Below, piece by piece: positions 8,979 through 19,200 of a DNA stretch of 64,000 nt. The translations under genes were made by a program, and so were the position numbers. The DNA is from Microcoleus vaginatus HSN003 (GTDB taxonomy: Bacteria; Cyanobacteriota; Cyanobacteriia; Cyanobacteriales; Microcoleaceae), in NCBI RefSeq assembly GCF_022701255.1, contig NZ_CP031705.1, forward strand, positions 4,216,001-4,280,000, in the 5' to 3' direction. The notes beneath the pieces were generated by a model. The model worked only from the letters and a program-made list of their open reading frames with translations. It was not told the origin of the DNA and ran no database searches. Position 1 is the first letter of the stretch, and every line of letters begins with the position of its first letter.

Positions 8979-10101
8979 ACCACTTGCCTAACACCGGACT
9001 CAAACTGCCACACAAGAACTTTTTGAACAAGTCATAAAAATAATTTTCAGGAATGATACGTGCGACACACATAATCAACGCAATTATCAGACTCAGACCC
9101 ATTAGCCAAGTAAATATGTCATCCAGTTTCAGCCCGAAATTTTTAGCTAAATTGCCCACCCCAATTGGCATATCCCAGACGACCCAGCGCAGCAAATGCC
9201 AAAACTTCTGAGGGCGCTTGGGTCGAGTTGACAATTGTAAAACTGCCCTAGTTTGGTCTTGAAACTTCTGCTTTGCCCACTTCACATCTTTACGATATTG
9301 TTGCGCTTCCCAGAGATATCTTCCGGCTAATTGCAAACGCACAGGATGCCGTTCTCCCCACTCCAAAGCTAGGCGCTGATTTGTTTCAGTTAAAGCTGGT
9401 ATAGCCCCTGCTATTGTTCCTTTAGGCAACTGAACCAATTTTTGAGCTTCGGCTTCTGAAAACTTTTCCAATGACCACACTGAACCGACGTTGAAAAAAG
9501 AAGAGGTCAGTTTATATTTTGTGCGGTAGGAATCAAGAGTTTCTAGAGAGGCTAATACCAACATCAGGGCGCTATTGTTGATTAAGGAGTGAAGATTGTC
9601 ATAAAATCCTTCATCAAATTTTTCGCGATAACTATCCTGAAACAGCGCTTCAAATTTATCTATACATAAGACGGGTAATATTTTCTCTGCCTCACAAAGT
9701 CTAATGGCTTTAGCAAAGGTACTGCGCTCCCAATTGGCAGCTTGAAACGCTGTAACTAAACTTGGCTTGGCTTTAATAACTGGCACTTCGCTCAACTTTT
9801 GAGCAACTGCTTGATAGAAAGTATTTTCTTCTTGGCATTCACCATCTTGAAATGATAAATAAATGACAGCGTAAGGGCTGGAAGCGTATTGACGATGATT
9901 GCGACAATTTTGATAAAAACGCCAAAGTAGGGATGACTTGCCAATTTTATGTGGCCCCACAATATTAATGCTGGTTGGCTGTGGGCCTGTCATCTGAGAT
10001 TGAATAAATTTTAGTTCGTCTTTGCGCCCCACAAAGCAATCGCGCTTTTTCAGCATAGAGGGTGCAGAAAACGGACAGGGAGATGGCGAAGGGGGAGCCA
10101 T
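8968..10101 (-). CDS. AAA-like ATPase with C-terminal membrane helix
   Basis: A 377-residue P-loop protein. A Pro/Ser-rich N-terminus of about 18 residues is followed by CFVGRKDEL (the box that opens ORC-type AAA modules), Walker A VGPHKIGKSSL at residues 48-58 and a Walker B strand ILPVLCIDKFEAL, in which the usual catalytic acidic residue after the Asp is a Lys (Asp148-Lys149). One strong hydrophobic helix lies near 334-354 (FTWLMGLSLIIALIMCVARI). It is the first gene of a two-gene operon with the larger membrane ATPase. The unusual Walker B suggests weak or no hydrolysis, so it may act as a regulatory partner. This is inference; no function is known to me. Confidence 0.75.
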   Translation of the reverse strand: MAPPSPSPCPFSAPSMLKKRDCFVGRKDELKFIQSQMTGPQPTSINIVGPHKIGKSSLLWRFYQNCRNHRQYASSPYAVIYLSFQDGECQEENTFYQAVAQKLSEVPVIKAKPSLVTAFQAANWERSTFAKAIRLCEAEKILPVLCIDKFEALFQDSYREKFDEGFYDNLHSLINNSALMLVLASLETLDSYRTKYKLTSSFFNVGSVWSLEKFSEAEAQKLVQLPKGTIAGAIPALTETNQRLALEWGERHPVRLQLAGRYLWEAQQYRKDVKWAKQKFQDQTRAVLQLSTRPKRPQKFWHLLRWVVWDMPIGVGNLAKNFGLKLDDIFTWLMGLSLIIALIMCVARIIPENYFYDLFKKFLCGSLSPVLGKWCDG

Positions 10102-10175
10102 AGAGTTATTTGACTAGAGGAGAAGCGGACTCGTATATTTATGATACATTATAATGCTGTAAAACATGGCTCAGT

Positions 10176-10213
10176 CCGCCAGTCCGATAGGAAATTCCCT
10201 GTCGGACTGGCGG
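10176..10213 (-). terminator. Strong hairpin downstream of dapL
   Basis: A perfect 12-bp stem (CCGCCAGTCCGA with TCGGACTGGCGG) closes a 14-nt loop. It lies 3' of the minus-strand dapL and 5' of the minus-strand ATPase operon, where it can separate the two transcripts. There is no T-run after the stem, so Rho-independent termination is only a possibility; it could also protect the dapL 3' end. Confidence 0.5.
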
Positions 10214-10239
10214 GCTTTCCGTTTAAGCAGGAGAGGAAA

Positions 10240-11478
10240 TTAAACCTTAAACTTCTCCACAATCCGTCTCATCGCCTCTTCCACATTCTCCCGACTATTA
10301 AACGCCGAAATGCGGAAATAACCCTCACCCGCCGCACCAAAACCAGAACCCGGAGTTCCCACCACATTGCAAGTTTCCAGCAACTTCTGAAAGAAATCCC
10401 AACTCGACAAACCGTGAGGCGTTTTCACCCACACATAAGGTGCATTTTCGCCACCAAAAACCTGGATTCCCGCCGCTGTCAATTTCTCGCGAATAATCGC
10501 AGCATTTTCCATGTAAAAATTGACTAATGCCTGAATTTGTGCCTTGCCAGCCTCAGAATAAACCGCCTCAGCACCGCGCTGCACGATGTAAGAAACTCCG
10601 TTAAACTTAGTAGATTGGCGGCGGTTCCACAATTTCCAAATTTCGACATCGGAACCATCTGCTGCTTTTCCAGTCAAAGTCTTCGGTACAACTGTTAACG
10701 CACAGCGAGTACCCGTAAAACCAGCATTTTTGGAAAAAGAACGAAATTCGATCGCACAATCACGCGCCCCTTCAATTTCGTAGATAGAATGCGGTAAACT
10801 CGGATCGGTAATATACGCTTCGTAAGCCGCATCGAAGAAAATAATCGAACCGTTAGCTTTAGCATAATTTACCCAAGCTTGCAAGTGTTCCTTGGTTGCA
10901 GTTGCCCCCGTGGGGTTATTCGGAAAACACAAGTAAATTAAATCGACTTTTTTGTCTGTGGGAATTTGGGCAGTAAAATTGTTTTCCGCTGTAATTGGCA
11001 GGTAAACTAAGCCGCCGTATTCGCCATTTTCGTTCGCATCTCCCGTGTGTCCAGCCATCACGTTAGTGTCTACATACACCGGATAAACTGGATCTGTAAC
11101 TGCGATCGTGTTATTGTTGCCAAAGATATCGAGAATATTGCCACAATCGCACTTAGAACCATCAGAAATAAAGATTTCCGAAGCATCAACATCGCATCCC
11201 CGCGACTTGAAATCGTGCTCGGCAATTTTCTCCCGCAGCCACTCATAACCTTGTTCCGGGCCGTATCCTTTAAAGGTATCCCGCGAGCCCATATCTTCCA
11301 CCGCCTTCACCATCGCTTGGCGGCAAGCTTCCGGTAGTGGTTCAGTCACGTCGCCAATCCCCAGCCGGATGATGGGCGCTTCGGGATTCGCCTCTGCATA
11401 GGCTTTCACCCTGCGCCCAATTTCGGGAAACAGGTAGCCGGCTTTGAGTTTGAGGTAGTTGTCGTTGATAGTTGCCAT
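10240..11478 (-). CDS. dapL: LL-diaminopimelate aminotransferase
   Basis: Converts L-tetrahydrodipicolinate directly to LL-diaminopimelate with glutamate as amino donor. This is the one-step lysine and peptidoglycan-precursor route of cyanobacteria, plants and chlamydiae. The 412-residue length is normal for DapL. It shows the family markers [44 protein letters not shown] and the PLP-binding [12 protein letters not shown], in which Lys250 forms the Schiff base. The SDGSKCD segment is typical of DapL as opposed to other class I aminotransferases. The gene appears monocistronic, with a hairpin at 10176-10213 behind it. Confidence 0.95.
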   Translation of the reverse strand: MATINDNYLKLKAGYLFPEIGRRVKAYAEANPEAPIIRLGIGDVTEPLPEACRQAMVKAVEDMGSRDTFKGYGPEQGYEWLREKIAEHDFKSRGCDVDASEIFISDGSKCDCGNILDIFGNNNTIAVTDPVYPVYVDTNVMAGHTGDANENGEYGGLVYLPITAENNFTAQIPTDKKVDLIYLCFPNNPTGATATKEHLQAWVNYAKANGSIIFFDAAYEAYITDPSLPHSIYEIEGARDCAIEFRSFSKNAGFTGTRCALTVVPKTLTGKAADGSDVEIWKLWNRRQSTKFNGVSYIVQRGAEAVYSEAGKAQIQALVNFYMENAAIIREKLTAAGIQVFGGENAPYVWVKTPHGLSSWDFFQKLLETCNVVGTPGSGFGAAGEGYFRISAFNSRENVEEAMRRIVEKFKV

Positions 11479-11681
11479 AGTTCGATCACTACAAATGTCG
11501 TAGAATAGCTTACTCCCAATTGTCTCTCTCCAGAAGCAGCAAGTTCGGCAACCGATGCTGTAAAGGATTTAACCGATGTGACGGAGGAGGTTCACGGAAG
11601 AGGAAGATTTTGCCCACTCGGACACTCAAACACTCGGATACTCCGCCATTACAGGCAATATTCGCAGTTGCTGACCAGCCA

Positions 11682-11712
11682 TTGACCAAAAAATCAAACT
11701 ATCTTGTATAAT
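11682..11712 (+). promoter_or_regulatory. Candidate sigma-70 promoter
   Basis: TTGACC at 11682-11687 and a perfect TATAAT at 11707-11712 are separated by 19 nt, slightly longer than ideal. Transcription would start near 11719. That makes the GTG at 11720 an unlikely start codon and favours ATG 11741 for the following gene. Confidence 0.5.
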
Positions 11713-11740
11713 CAGAATAGTGTGCAGCGCAGAAACCATT

Positions 11741-12832
11741 ATGGACGAGATCGAGTACGCCAAACTCTATCAGGAACTGGCGGCAATTCTGAATGAGTTT
11801 AATTTAGGTTGGGTAGTTGAACAAGTAGCGGATACTGTAGAGATAGGCAAAGTAATTGAAGAGCGATCGCTTAAAAGAAAAACACCCCTGCTCAAGATAG
11901 AAGATTATACCGCAAAAGAACAACTTTTGCTGTTAATTGATGCTGTCGAGCAAGCGACTGTGAACACTTCCGAAATGGAAGACGAAATTGCTTATTTCTT
12001 GAAAGTAGAATCAGAAACCTCTCCCCTCGGCACAAAAATTACCTTTGCCAATTCAGGTGCCGAAACTGCTAAAACAATCGAGTTTACCTCCAGCGTCACA
12101 GCCCCTCGCCACAAACAGGCGATCGGCCTCAAGCACTTGCTCGAAAAACTGCCCTCCGGGCCCAGCAACTACGCCATAAATTCCGAAATTAAAAGCAAAT
12201 TAAAAAGCTCGATCGATCCCGAATTTAATACAGCGGCAGAACAAGCAAGAATTTTTGACACTTACCTATTCACTATTCTGCTAAAAGCAGTTGCTAATGA
12301 AGGCGGTACTATTTATTACAACAATGTTTTAGACGACGAAACACCCAAATATTTAACATTTAGAAAAACAGCGGGAAAAATTCACGGAACTGCACATCCC
12401 TATACTCATGCTGTTGTGGAATTTCCCGACAAACCAGCCCTGGAAGTTCACCTAGGAGTAAAAGTCCAAGGTAGAGCCGGAGTTCTGCACAACTGCAACG
12501 TTTTAATTTTGTACCAAAAAGAAGCAAATATCTGCCGCTTGCTCAACCGCGAACCCCGACACTCGCAAGTAATTTTAGCAGTAAAATCGGAACACAGCAC
12601 CTCGGAACTAAAACTAGAAATGGCCGGTGCTTTTATTGGCTTAGCATCAGATATTCGCTACGAAGGTGGCAGCTATTTCATTTCTAACAGTTACTCCCAA
12701 CCCATAGCAAAACTGCTAACTACCGCTCGCAAAAAATGGGAACTAAACATTTTTCCGAGAGCCACAAACGATGTCCATCGCCTGATGTACTCGTTTCAAA
12801 CTATCTTTAAAGACTTTAAGGCCAGAAACTGA
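11741..12832 (+). CDS. Uncharacterised protein, possible nuclease-like core
   Basis: I do not recognise this protein with confidence. From ATG 11741 it has 363 residues; an upstream GTG at 11720 would add seven. The first part (residues about 1-150) is helical. A segment near 170-240 (ARIFDTYLFTILLKAVANEG) precedes a beta-rich core, EVHLGVKVQGRAGVLHNCNVLIL, then VILAVKSEH, and an ending that holds ERATNDVHRLMYSFQTIFKDF-like helices. The order strand-GVLH-x-C-x-V-strand-xxK-strand recalls PD-(D/E)XK nucleases, but the acidic positions read Asn (NCNV) and Val (LAVK). If it belongs there, it may be inactive. A good promoter precedes it. Confidence 0.55.
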   Translation: MDEIEYAKLYQELAAILNEFNLGWVVEQVADTVEIGKVIEERSLKRKTPLLKIEDYTAKEQLLLLIDAVEQATVNTSEMEDEIAYFLKVESETSPLGTKITFANSGAETAKTIEFTSSVTAPRHKQAIGLKHLLEKLPSGPSNYAINSEIKSKLKSSIDPEFNTAAEQARIFDTYLFTILLKAVANEGGTIYYNNVLDDETPKYLTFRKTAGKIHGTAHPYTHAVVEFPDKPALEVHLGVKVQGRAGVLHNCNVLILYQKEANICRLLNREPRHSQVILAVKSEHSTSELKLEMAGAFIGLASDIRYEGGSYFISNSYSQPIAKLLTTARKKWELNIFPRATNDVHRLMYSFQTIFKDFKARN

Positions 12833-12897
12833 TTCAATTAATATCATTTCACCAAAGTCTTGCTAGATTTTTGGTGTGGGGTTTCGTTGCACGGACT

Positions 12898-13003
12898 TAT
12901 AGCAATCCTCGCATCATTATGTGAATTTCTTACTTTCTCCCGGCGGGTTCCGGGAGGGTTGGGGTGGAGTAAAAAAATTACGACTCCTGCAAGGATTGCT
13001 ATA
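12898..13003. repeat. MITE-like element with 12-bp terminal inverted repeats
   Basis: TATAGCAATCCT at 12898-12909 is matched by its perfect inverse AGGATTGCTATA at 12992-13003. The 106-bp element has no coding capacity. It contains a C/G-rich inner hairpin (CTCCCGG/CCGGGAG type), and the terminal TA could reflect a TA target, as used by IS630/Tc1-mariner-type transposases. An IS630 relic is present at 50.8-51.2 kb, but I cannot show that it shares these ends. Confidence 0.6.
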
Positions 13004-13088
13004 TATGAAATCCGGTAGCATCGTTCTGCTAAAGTCTCCTTCAATCAGCCACCAAATATAAGCACAATTTTCTGTTTTTCGGCTCACA

Positions 13089-13123
13089 GTCAACAGTCAA
13101 CAGTCAACAGTCAACAGTCAACA
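13089..13123. repeat. Heptamer STRR array (GTCAACA)5
   Basis: Five perfect copies of GTCAACA, followed by one degenerate unit, lie upstream of the DUF3352 gene. Copy number and sequence are identical to the array at 2113-2147, 11 kb away. Confidence 0.9.
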
Positions 13124-13228
13124 ATCAACTTTCCTAGATTTGCCGGGTTAAATGTATCTGCTAATGTATCTGCTACATTAGCCAAGAAAATAATCTATCA
13201 TGTTGCGAGCACCCGAACCTTACGAATA

Positions 13229-14986
13229 ATGTTTAAGAAAGATAAATCTTCCCTGCTGTTTACCATCGGAGCCGCCACACTTCTGATCGGTTTAGGCTTT
13301 GTCACCTACTACCTCGTCATTTCCCGTGGGCCCGCCAGAGATTTGCCGGCGGGGGCAACCGTTGTCCCGCAAGATACGATGATGGCCCTATCCATCACCA
13401 CGGATGAATCGCAGTGGAATAGACTGCGAGAGTTTGGCACGCCCGAGTCAAAAGCTTCGTTTGAGAGGTTTTTAAGCGAAATGCGCGATCGCCTCCTCAC
13501 AAGCAACGGCTACGTCTACCAGCAAGACATTCAACCCTGGGTGGGTAACACAGCAATGGTAGCCTTTCTCCGCAACAAAATAGCTATACCAGCCCCCTCG
13601 CCGGCACCCAACACGCCCCCATCTCCGCCAATTCAACAGTCAGTGGCAATTATCCTGCCAATTGCCAACCCGATCAAAGCCAAAGAATTATTAACAAAAC
13701 CCAGACCCCTCAGCCAAGGTAAAATAGTTGAGCGTAATTATAAAGGCGTGCAAGTCACAGAAACTAAAGGCGTACCCGATCGCAATTTCTCCGTCGCGGT
13801 ATTGGGAACCAGGTATCTAGCAGTCACCACAGATCCGAGCGCTACAGACAGAATAATCGACACCTACAAAGGCGAACCTTCGCTAGCCAAAACCCCTGGC
13901 TATGCAGACGCCATAGACAAAATAAAAAGTCCGGGCGCCTTCGGTCAAATCTACGTCAATATGCCCGTTGCCGCCGCCTATGCCGCCGCCAACTCAGCGC
14001 GCGAAATTTCACCGGAAAACCTCGAAAAACTGCAACAAAATCAAGGATTTGCCACCACAGCGACCCTGGATGTAGAAGGAATTGCCTTCAAATCAGTCTC
14101 TTGGCTAAAACCCGATTCTACCAGAAGGATAGCAGTAGAAAACAATGCTCTAAAAATGGTTAATCGCCTGCCAAACAATACAATAATGATGGTATCCGGC
14201 GGCAACTTGCAGCGTTTGTGGCAAGACTACGTATTGGGAGCTGAGGCAAACCCGATGTCCCCGATTAATCCCCAAGTTTTACGCACAGGTTTAAAATCCA
14301 CTACCGGTCTGGATTTAGATAAAGACTTGATGAACTGGATGGCGGGAGAATTTTCTCTATCATTAATACCAGCCCCCGCCCAGAATCCCCGAGACAAATT
14401 TGCTGCCGGATTTGTATTTATGGTGGAAACAAACAACCAGGGCGCCGCCAACAAATCCCTGAAACAGCTTGATGAAACGATGAAAATGAAAGGGTTTAGA
14501 GTGGAGGAAATTCAAGTCGGCGGCAAACCGGCGATTAAATGGACATCGCCGTTTGGAGGGATTACGGTAACTCGCGGTTGGATGAACGATGTAGTGTTTA
14601 TGACAGTAGGAGCTCCCGTGGTTGATGCGATCGTTCCGGCACCAAAAAGTCCGCTTTTAAGCAGCGAACTGTTCCAGAAAACTGTACGATCGCAACTTCA
14701 ACCCCACAACGGCAATTTCTTCATCGACACCGAGAGTGCGTTTAACCCCAAAAACCTAGCTTTACCGGAGTTGCCTCCCAGCCAAAAAATGTGGATAGAC
14801 GCTACGCGGTCGATCGGCGTTACAGCGGCAGTCATTGGCGATCGTACCACCCGTTACGACGCTTTTGTCGGTCTCAAAAAATCCACCCAATCCACTCCTT
14901 CACCGCGCCCTGCTTCACCGCGCCCTGCTTCACCGCGGCCTGCTTCTCCCAGTCCCTCGCCCACTGTCCAAACTTCACCCAATTAA
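13229..14986 (+). CDS. DUF3352 domain protein, membrane-anchored
   Basis: A 585-residue cyanobacterial DUF3352 protein of unknown biochemical role. A single N-terminal helix (about residues 8-31, LLFTIGAATLLIGLGFVTYYL) acts as an uncleaved anchor, so the bulk would face the periplasm or thylakoid lumen. The body has the repeated alpha/beta pattern of the family (QDTMMALSITTD, WVGNTAMVAFL, FGQIYVNMPVAAAYA). The C-terminus is a low-complexity tail of ASPRP repeats (three exact 15-nt units of CACCGCGCCCTGCTT type near 14900-14945), probably a flexible linker or wall-spanning tail. It is a single gene, and I see no partner that indicates its job. Confidence 0.85.
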   Translation: MFKKDKSSLLFTIGAATLLIGLGFVTYYLVISRGPARDLPAGATVVPQDTMMALSITTDESQWNRLREFGTPESKASFERFLSEMRDRLLTSNGYVYQQDIQPWVGNTAMVAFLRNKIAIPAPSPAPNTPPSPPIQQSVAIILPIANPIKAKELLTKPRPLSQGKIVERNYKGVQVTETKGVPDRNFSVAVLGTRYLAVTTDPSATDRIIDTYKGEPSLAKTPGYADAIDKIKSPGAFGQIYVNMPVAAAYAAANSAREISPENLEKLQQNQGFATTATLDVEGIAFKSVSWLKPDSTRRIAVENNALKMVNRLPNNTIMMVSGGNLQRLWQDYVLGAEANPMSPINPQVLRTGLKSTTGLDLDKDLMNWMAGEFSLSLIPAPAQNPRDKFAAGFVFMVETNNQGAANKSLKQLDETMKMKGFRVEEIQVGGKPAIKWTSPFGGITVTRGWMNDVVFMTVGAPVVDAIVPAPKSPLLSSELFQKTVRSQLQPHNGNFFIDTESAFNPKNLALPELPPSQKMWIDATRSIGVTAAVIGDRTTRYDAFVGLKKSTQSTPSPRPASPRPASPRPASPSPSPTVQTSPN

Positions 14987-16201
14987 CTCTTAAATCCTTC
15001 CAAAAATCCGCCTGCACACCCCCTTAAATACCAACAGGGCGATCGATTAAAACCGAAAAGCAGCCGATAGAAATCGCCAAGAGTGGACTGAACTACAAGA
15101 GGGTAATAGAGCCGGATTTAAGTAGTTTTCCTTCACAAAACCTCACACAAAAAAAACAAAAACCCGGTTTTTTATTTACATAAACCGGGTTTCCGAACAC
15201 CCTAACAATTTGAATTACTGAAGAATAATTCAGAATTCAGGAGCCAGAATCTCGAATGGATTCTGTGCGAAAGCATGGAGAATCGAGGCTTAAGCACCCC
15301 GATTTTAATCGTGGCTCACAAAAAATTATTTCCGTGACCGTTAACCCTCACTTCAGGCATGGGGTATTCTGAATTGTGAATTCTGTCTTCTGACCCCTTC
15401 TTATTTCTTCTTTCCAGAAATTTAATTTTTGGCAAGTGTAGAGTATTTTTTGTTTGGTATAAAATATTTTGAGATGTTTCCTGGTCAGTCTTGGAGGTCG
15501 AAACCTAGTTTTTGAACCCCGATACTTCCTTCATACTCTCACTAATAGTTAAAAAACCAGCTTCCTAGGGGTGGGTGTGCCCCTAGGAGGGCCGTTTGTG
15601 TTTTTTTTAATATGTCATGCGGAAGATACAGTTCCTAAGCATTTAGAGTTATATTTAGATTCTGGAGAAGATACGCGGGAAAAAGTTCAAAGGCAGAGGC
15701 AAATTAAACTCATTGGCTCCTCAATGCAGTTGCAGTCAGAAACCGGGTTGCTTCATAAATATAGCCTGTTCAACCGTTCCGAAAAACCTATGGAGAGCTT
15801 GGCATCCCGAGTCAGCACCTCTACAACGTCGGAACCTGCACTTAAGTAAGCGTTTTAACTGACTACGTTCATCCATGACACCGTGATGTAAACGCCTGCA
15901 TTTTACACTGTCGAAGCCGATTAACGGACGAGTGAACAGGTTAATAGCCAAGCGTATCGCTTTCCTAACAAGGGAACGTGAACATTTACCAAGCCAACCT
16001 TACTTAGTAATAAGACTGACAGAATAGCTCACAAATACTCCCTCGGAAAATGAGGGGTAGATTTCCAATCTTCTAGGCAAATTGACTAGACACAGCACAG
16101 ATGTGCAGATATTTATTGAGACAGCCGTCAACCAAGTTTTTTCTATAAATCCGGTTTCTTTACCTAATTTCTGTTTTATATATTTTACACATTAAAAACC
16201 C
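14987..16201. other. Long non-coding region with repeat debris
   Basis: About 1.2 kb without a convincing gene. It contains the hairpin at 15160-15192 and several AAACCGGGTTTC-like words (near 15735 and 16150) that look like a dispersed repeat. The segment 15736-16000 on the minus strand reads as a short peptide with RPLIGFDSV, weakly like the end of an IS6-type transposase, and may be an old mobile-element scrap. A plus-strand reading frame of 92 codons at 15571 overlaps it and has no supporting features. Confidence 0.4.
15160..15192 (+). terminator. Hairpin AAACCCGGTT / AACCGGGTTT
   Basis: A near-perfect 10-bp inverted repeat with a T-rich loop lies 170 nt downstream of the DUF3352 gene. 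The T-run is in the loop rather than after the stem, so this could be a terminator for that gene or simply one of the AAACCGGGTTT dispersed repeats of this genome. Confidence 0.45.
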
Positions 16202-19200
16202 ATGAAAACCGCCAAAAATATTCAAATAAAGTCTAAATTCCTCTCAAAAGCCAGAATCAGCAAACTGACACTCGCTCTGCAAATAGTCTTAATAAATATT
16301 TACTTTCTGCAAGCAAAAGCCGAAGCTCAAACAATTGTTCCAGCGGCGGACGCAACAGGCACTACCGTCACTCCCGCAGCCCAAAACGGAACTCCTGGGC
16401 AGCCAAGTCGCTTCGATATTCAAGGCGGAAAATTATCGAGCGATCAACAAAATCTATTCCACAGCTTTACAGAATTCGGCTTGTCGGAAAATCAGATTGC
16501 CAACTTTATATCAAACCCCAACATTCGCAACATTTTAGCGGGCATAGGCGGTGGCAACCCCTCGATTATTAACGGCTTAATTCAAGTAACCGGCGGCAAT
16601 TCTAACTTGTTTCTGATGAATCCATCCGGCATCATATTTGGCAACAGTGCTAGTTTAAACGTGCCGGCTTCTTTCACAGCAACCACCGCCACCGGTATTG
16701 GATTTGGTTCAAACTCGTTTAACGCTGTCGGTAGTAGCACTTACACATCTCTGACAGGCGCGCCCAATTCCTTTACTTTTGGAGCCGATCAAGCAGGGGC
16801 AATTATCAGCACGGCAGACTTAGCAGTCAAGTCAGGGCAGAACTTAACCTTGCTCGGCGGCACCGTTGTCAGCACCGGCAGCCTTTCTGCCCCCGGCGGT
16901 CAACTTACCGTAGCATCAGTCTCCGGGACAAATTTACTGCGCGTCAGCCAGGGAGACAATTTGCTGAGTTTGGAAATCGAGCCGGCCTCAGCGACTAGCA
17001 GCACAGAAACATCCAGCACAGCTTCTACATTCTCGATCGCATCCTTGCCCGAACTCCTCACAGGCATCGGTGAAACGAACGCTACAGGCCTCAGCGTCAA
17101 TGCCAGCGGTGAAGTGGTACTCACGGCCTCTAACCGAGCAGTAGCTGCGGGGGACGTGGCCCTAAAAGATGCAAACGCTCGGGCGATCGAAATTCAAGCA
17201 GCCAACAGCATTGCAGTCAGCGGAAACCTGACAAGTTCCCAAGGCGGCCCAATCGCCCTAGAAGCTAGTGGCGACATTAGCACTGTCGATATCGACTCTC
17301 ACTCCGACACCACCGCAGGCGGCAACATCACCGTCACCAGCCGTACAGGAAAAGTAGAAACAGGCAATATCAACGCAAGGTCGATCGACAAAACCAGCAA
17401 CGCCGGAGACGTTATTATTGCAGCACCCTCAAGCAGCATCCAAACAGGGTTCATAGAGGCCAACTCAGAAGAAAAACAAGGTGGCGAAGTCACCCTCAAC
17501 GCCCGCAACGATATCGAAGTAACCCATATCAACACCGAAGGCAGAACCGGCGGAGGAGATATTGACATTACCGCCGGCGGTAATTTCCGAGCGACAGGCA
17601 CTTTCACAAACGATAACAACTGCTTGTCGCAAGCTTGCAGCATTTCCGCATCCACGACTGGTAGCGCTAATGGTGGAGATATCACCATTCGCCACGGCGG
17701 AGAAGCCTCGAACAATCTTTTCAGCGTCGGGCCAGACTATAACACAGTCAACGGTACTGCTGGCAGCATTGCCACTGGGGGTCCCAAGAAGGAAAATGTG
17801 ATTACACAGGGAAGTTATTTCAGCCCCGACCCTCAGATAGTACAACCGACGCAAATTAACATTACGGCTTCTTCAGTATCGCCAGCACCAACAGCAGCAC
17901 CAACTCCAGGGCCAACAGCAACACCGACACCAGCACCAACAGCAGCACCGACACCAGCACCAACACCAGCACCGACACCAGCCCCGACACCAGCACCGAC
18001 ACCAGCACCAACACCAGCGCCGACACCAGCGCCGACACCAGCGCCAACACCAGCACCGACACCAGCGCCAACACCAGCACCGACACCAGCCCCGACACCA
18101 GCACCCGCACCAGCACCGACACCCGCACCAGCACCGACACCAGCGCCGGCACCAGCGCCCGCACCGACACCAGCGCCGACACCAGCGCCCGCACCAGCGC
18201 CCGCACCAGCACCAGCGCCCGCACCAGCGCCCGCACCAGCGCCCGCACCCGCACCCACCCCTATATTTGCACCTGTACCTGACCCAGCACCAGCACCAGC
18301 ACCAGCACCAGCGCCAGCACCAGCACCAGCACCCGCACCTGCACCAGCACCCGCACCAGCACCTTTACAAACACTAACGCCTGCACCAGCACCGGCACCG
18401 GCACCAGCACCAGCACCAGCACCGGCACCGGCACCGACACCAGCGCCTGCACCTGCACCAGCGCCTGCACCAGCGCCTGCACCAGCGCCTGCACCAGCAC
18501 CAGCGCCAGCACCAGCACCAGCGCCAGCACCAGCACCAGCACCAGCGCCAGCACCAGCACCAGCGCCTGCACCAGCACCAGCGCCAGCACCAGCACCAGC
18601 GCCAGCACCAGCACCAGCGCCTGCACCAGCACCAGCACAAACATTAACGCCGACGCCAGCGCCAGTCTCAAATTTGGCACCCGCACCGATAATTACTCAA
18701 AATCCAGCGCCAGTCTCAAATTTGGCACCCGCACCGATAATTACTCAAAATCCAGCGCCAGTCTCAAATTTGGCACCAGCACCGATAATTACTCAAAATC
18801 CCGCGCCAGTCTCAAATTTGGCACCAGCACCGATAATTACTCAAAATCCCGCGCCAGTCTCAAATTTGGCACCAGCACCGATAATTACTCAAAATCCAGT
18901 GGTTGCCACCATTACTCAAAATCCCGTGGTTGCACCTTCTGCTGCGCCGATAAATCTCCCACCGATACCGACACCGGAGCTCGCAGCCAACCAGCCACCC
19001 AGCACAAATCGTTTATTTTCGCCTAGCTTGCAAGAGCAAAACCAGATATCTAATTCCTTGCAACAGCGCAATTCACCTCCCGCGTCTGCGAATCTTGACG
19101 CTTCCAAGTTGCCACCGAACCTCGGCGCCGTTATTTTTCCCGTGGAGGAGAGATTTACCAGTGAGTTTGTCGATTACCTAAATTTGCCATCAACAACTGC

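Noticed and set aside
12844..13044. A 66-codon minus-strand reading frame with one hydrophobic stretch.
   Set aside because: It spans the MITE-like inverted-repeat element and has no ribosome site or recognisable content.
15571..15849. A 92-codon plus-strand reading frame.
   Set aside because: No family resemblance, and its second half overlaps a minus-strand stretch with weak transposase resemblance; composition does not favour either strand clearly.
17833..18686. Antisense reading frames of 88-141 codons made of Gly-Ala, Val-Leu or Cys-Trp repeats.
   Set aside because: They are mirror translations of the Ala-Pro repeat tract of the CHAT-fusion gene, whose periodic DNA lacks stop codons in all frames.
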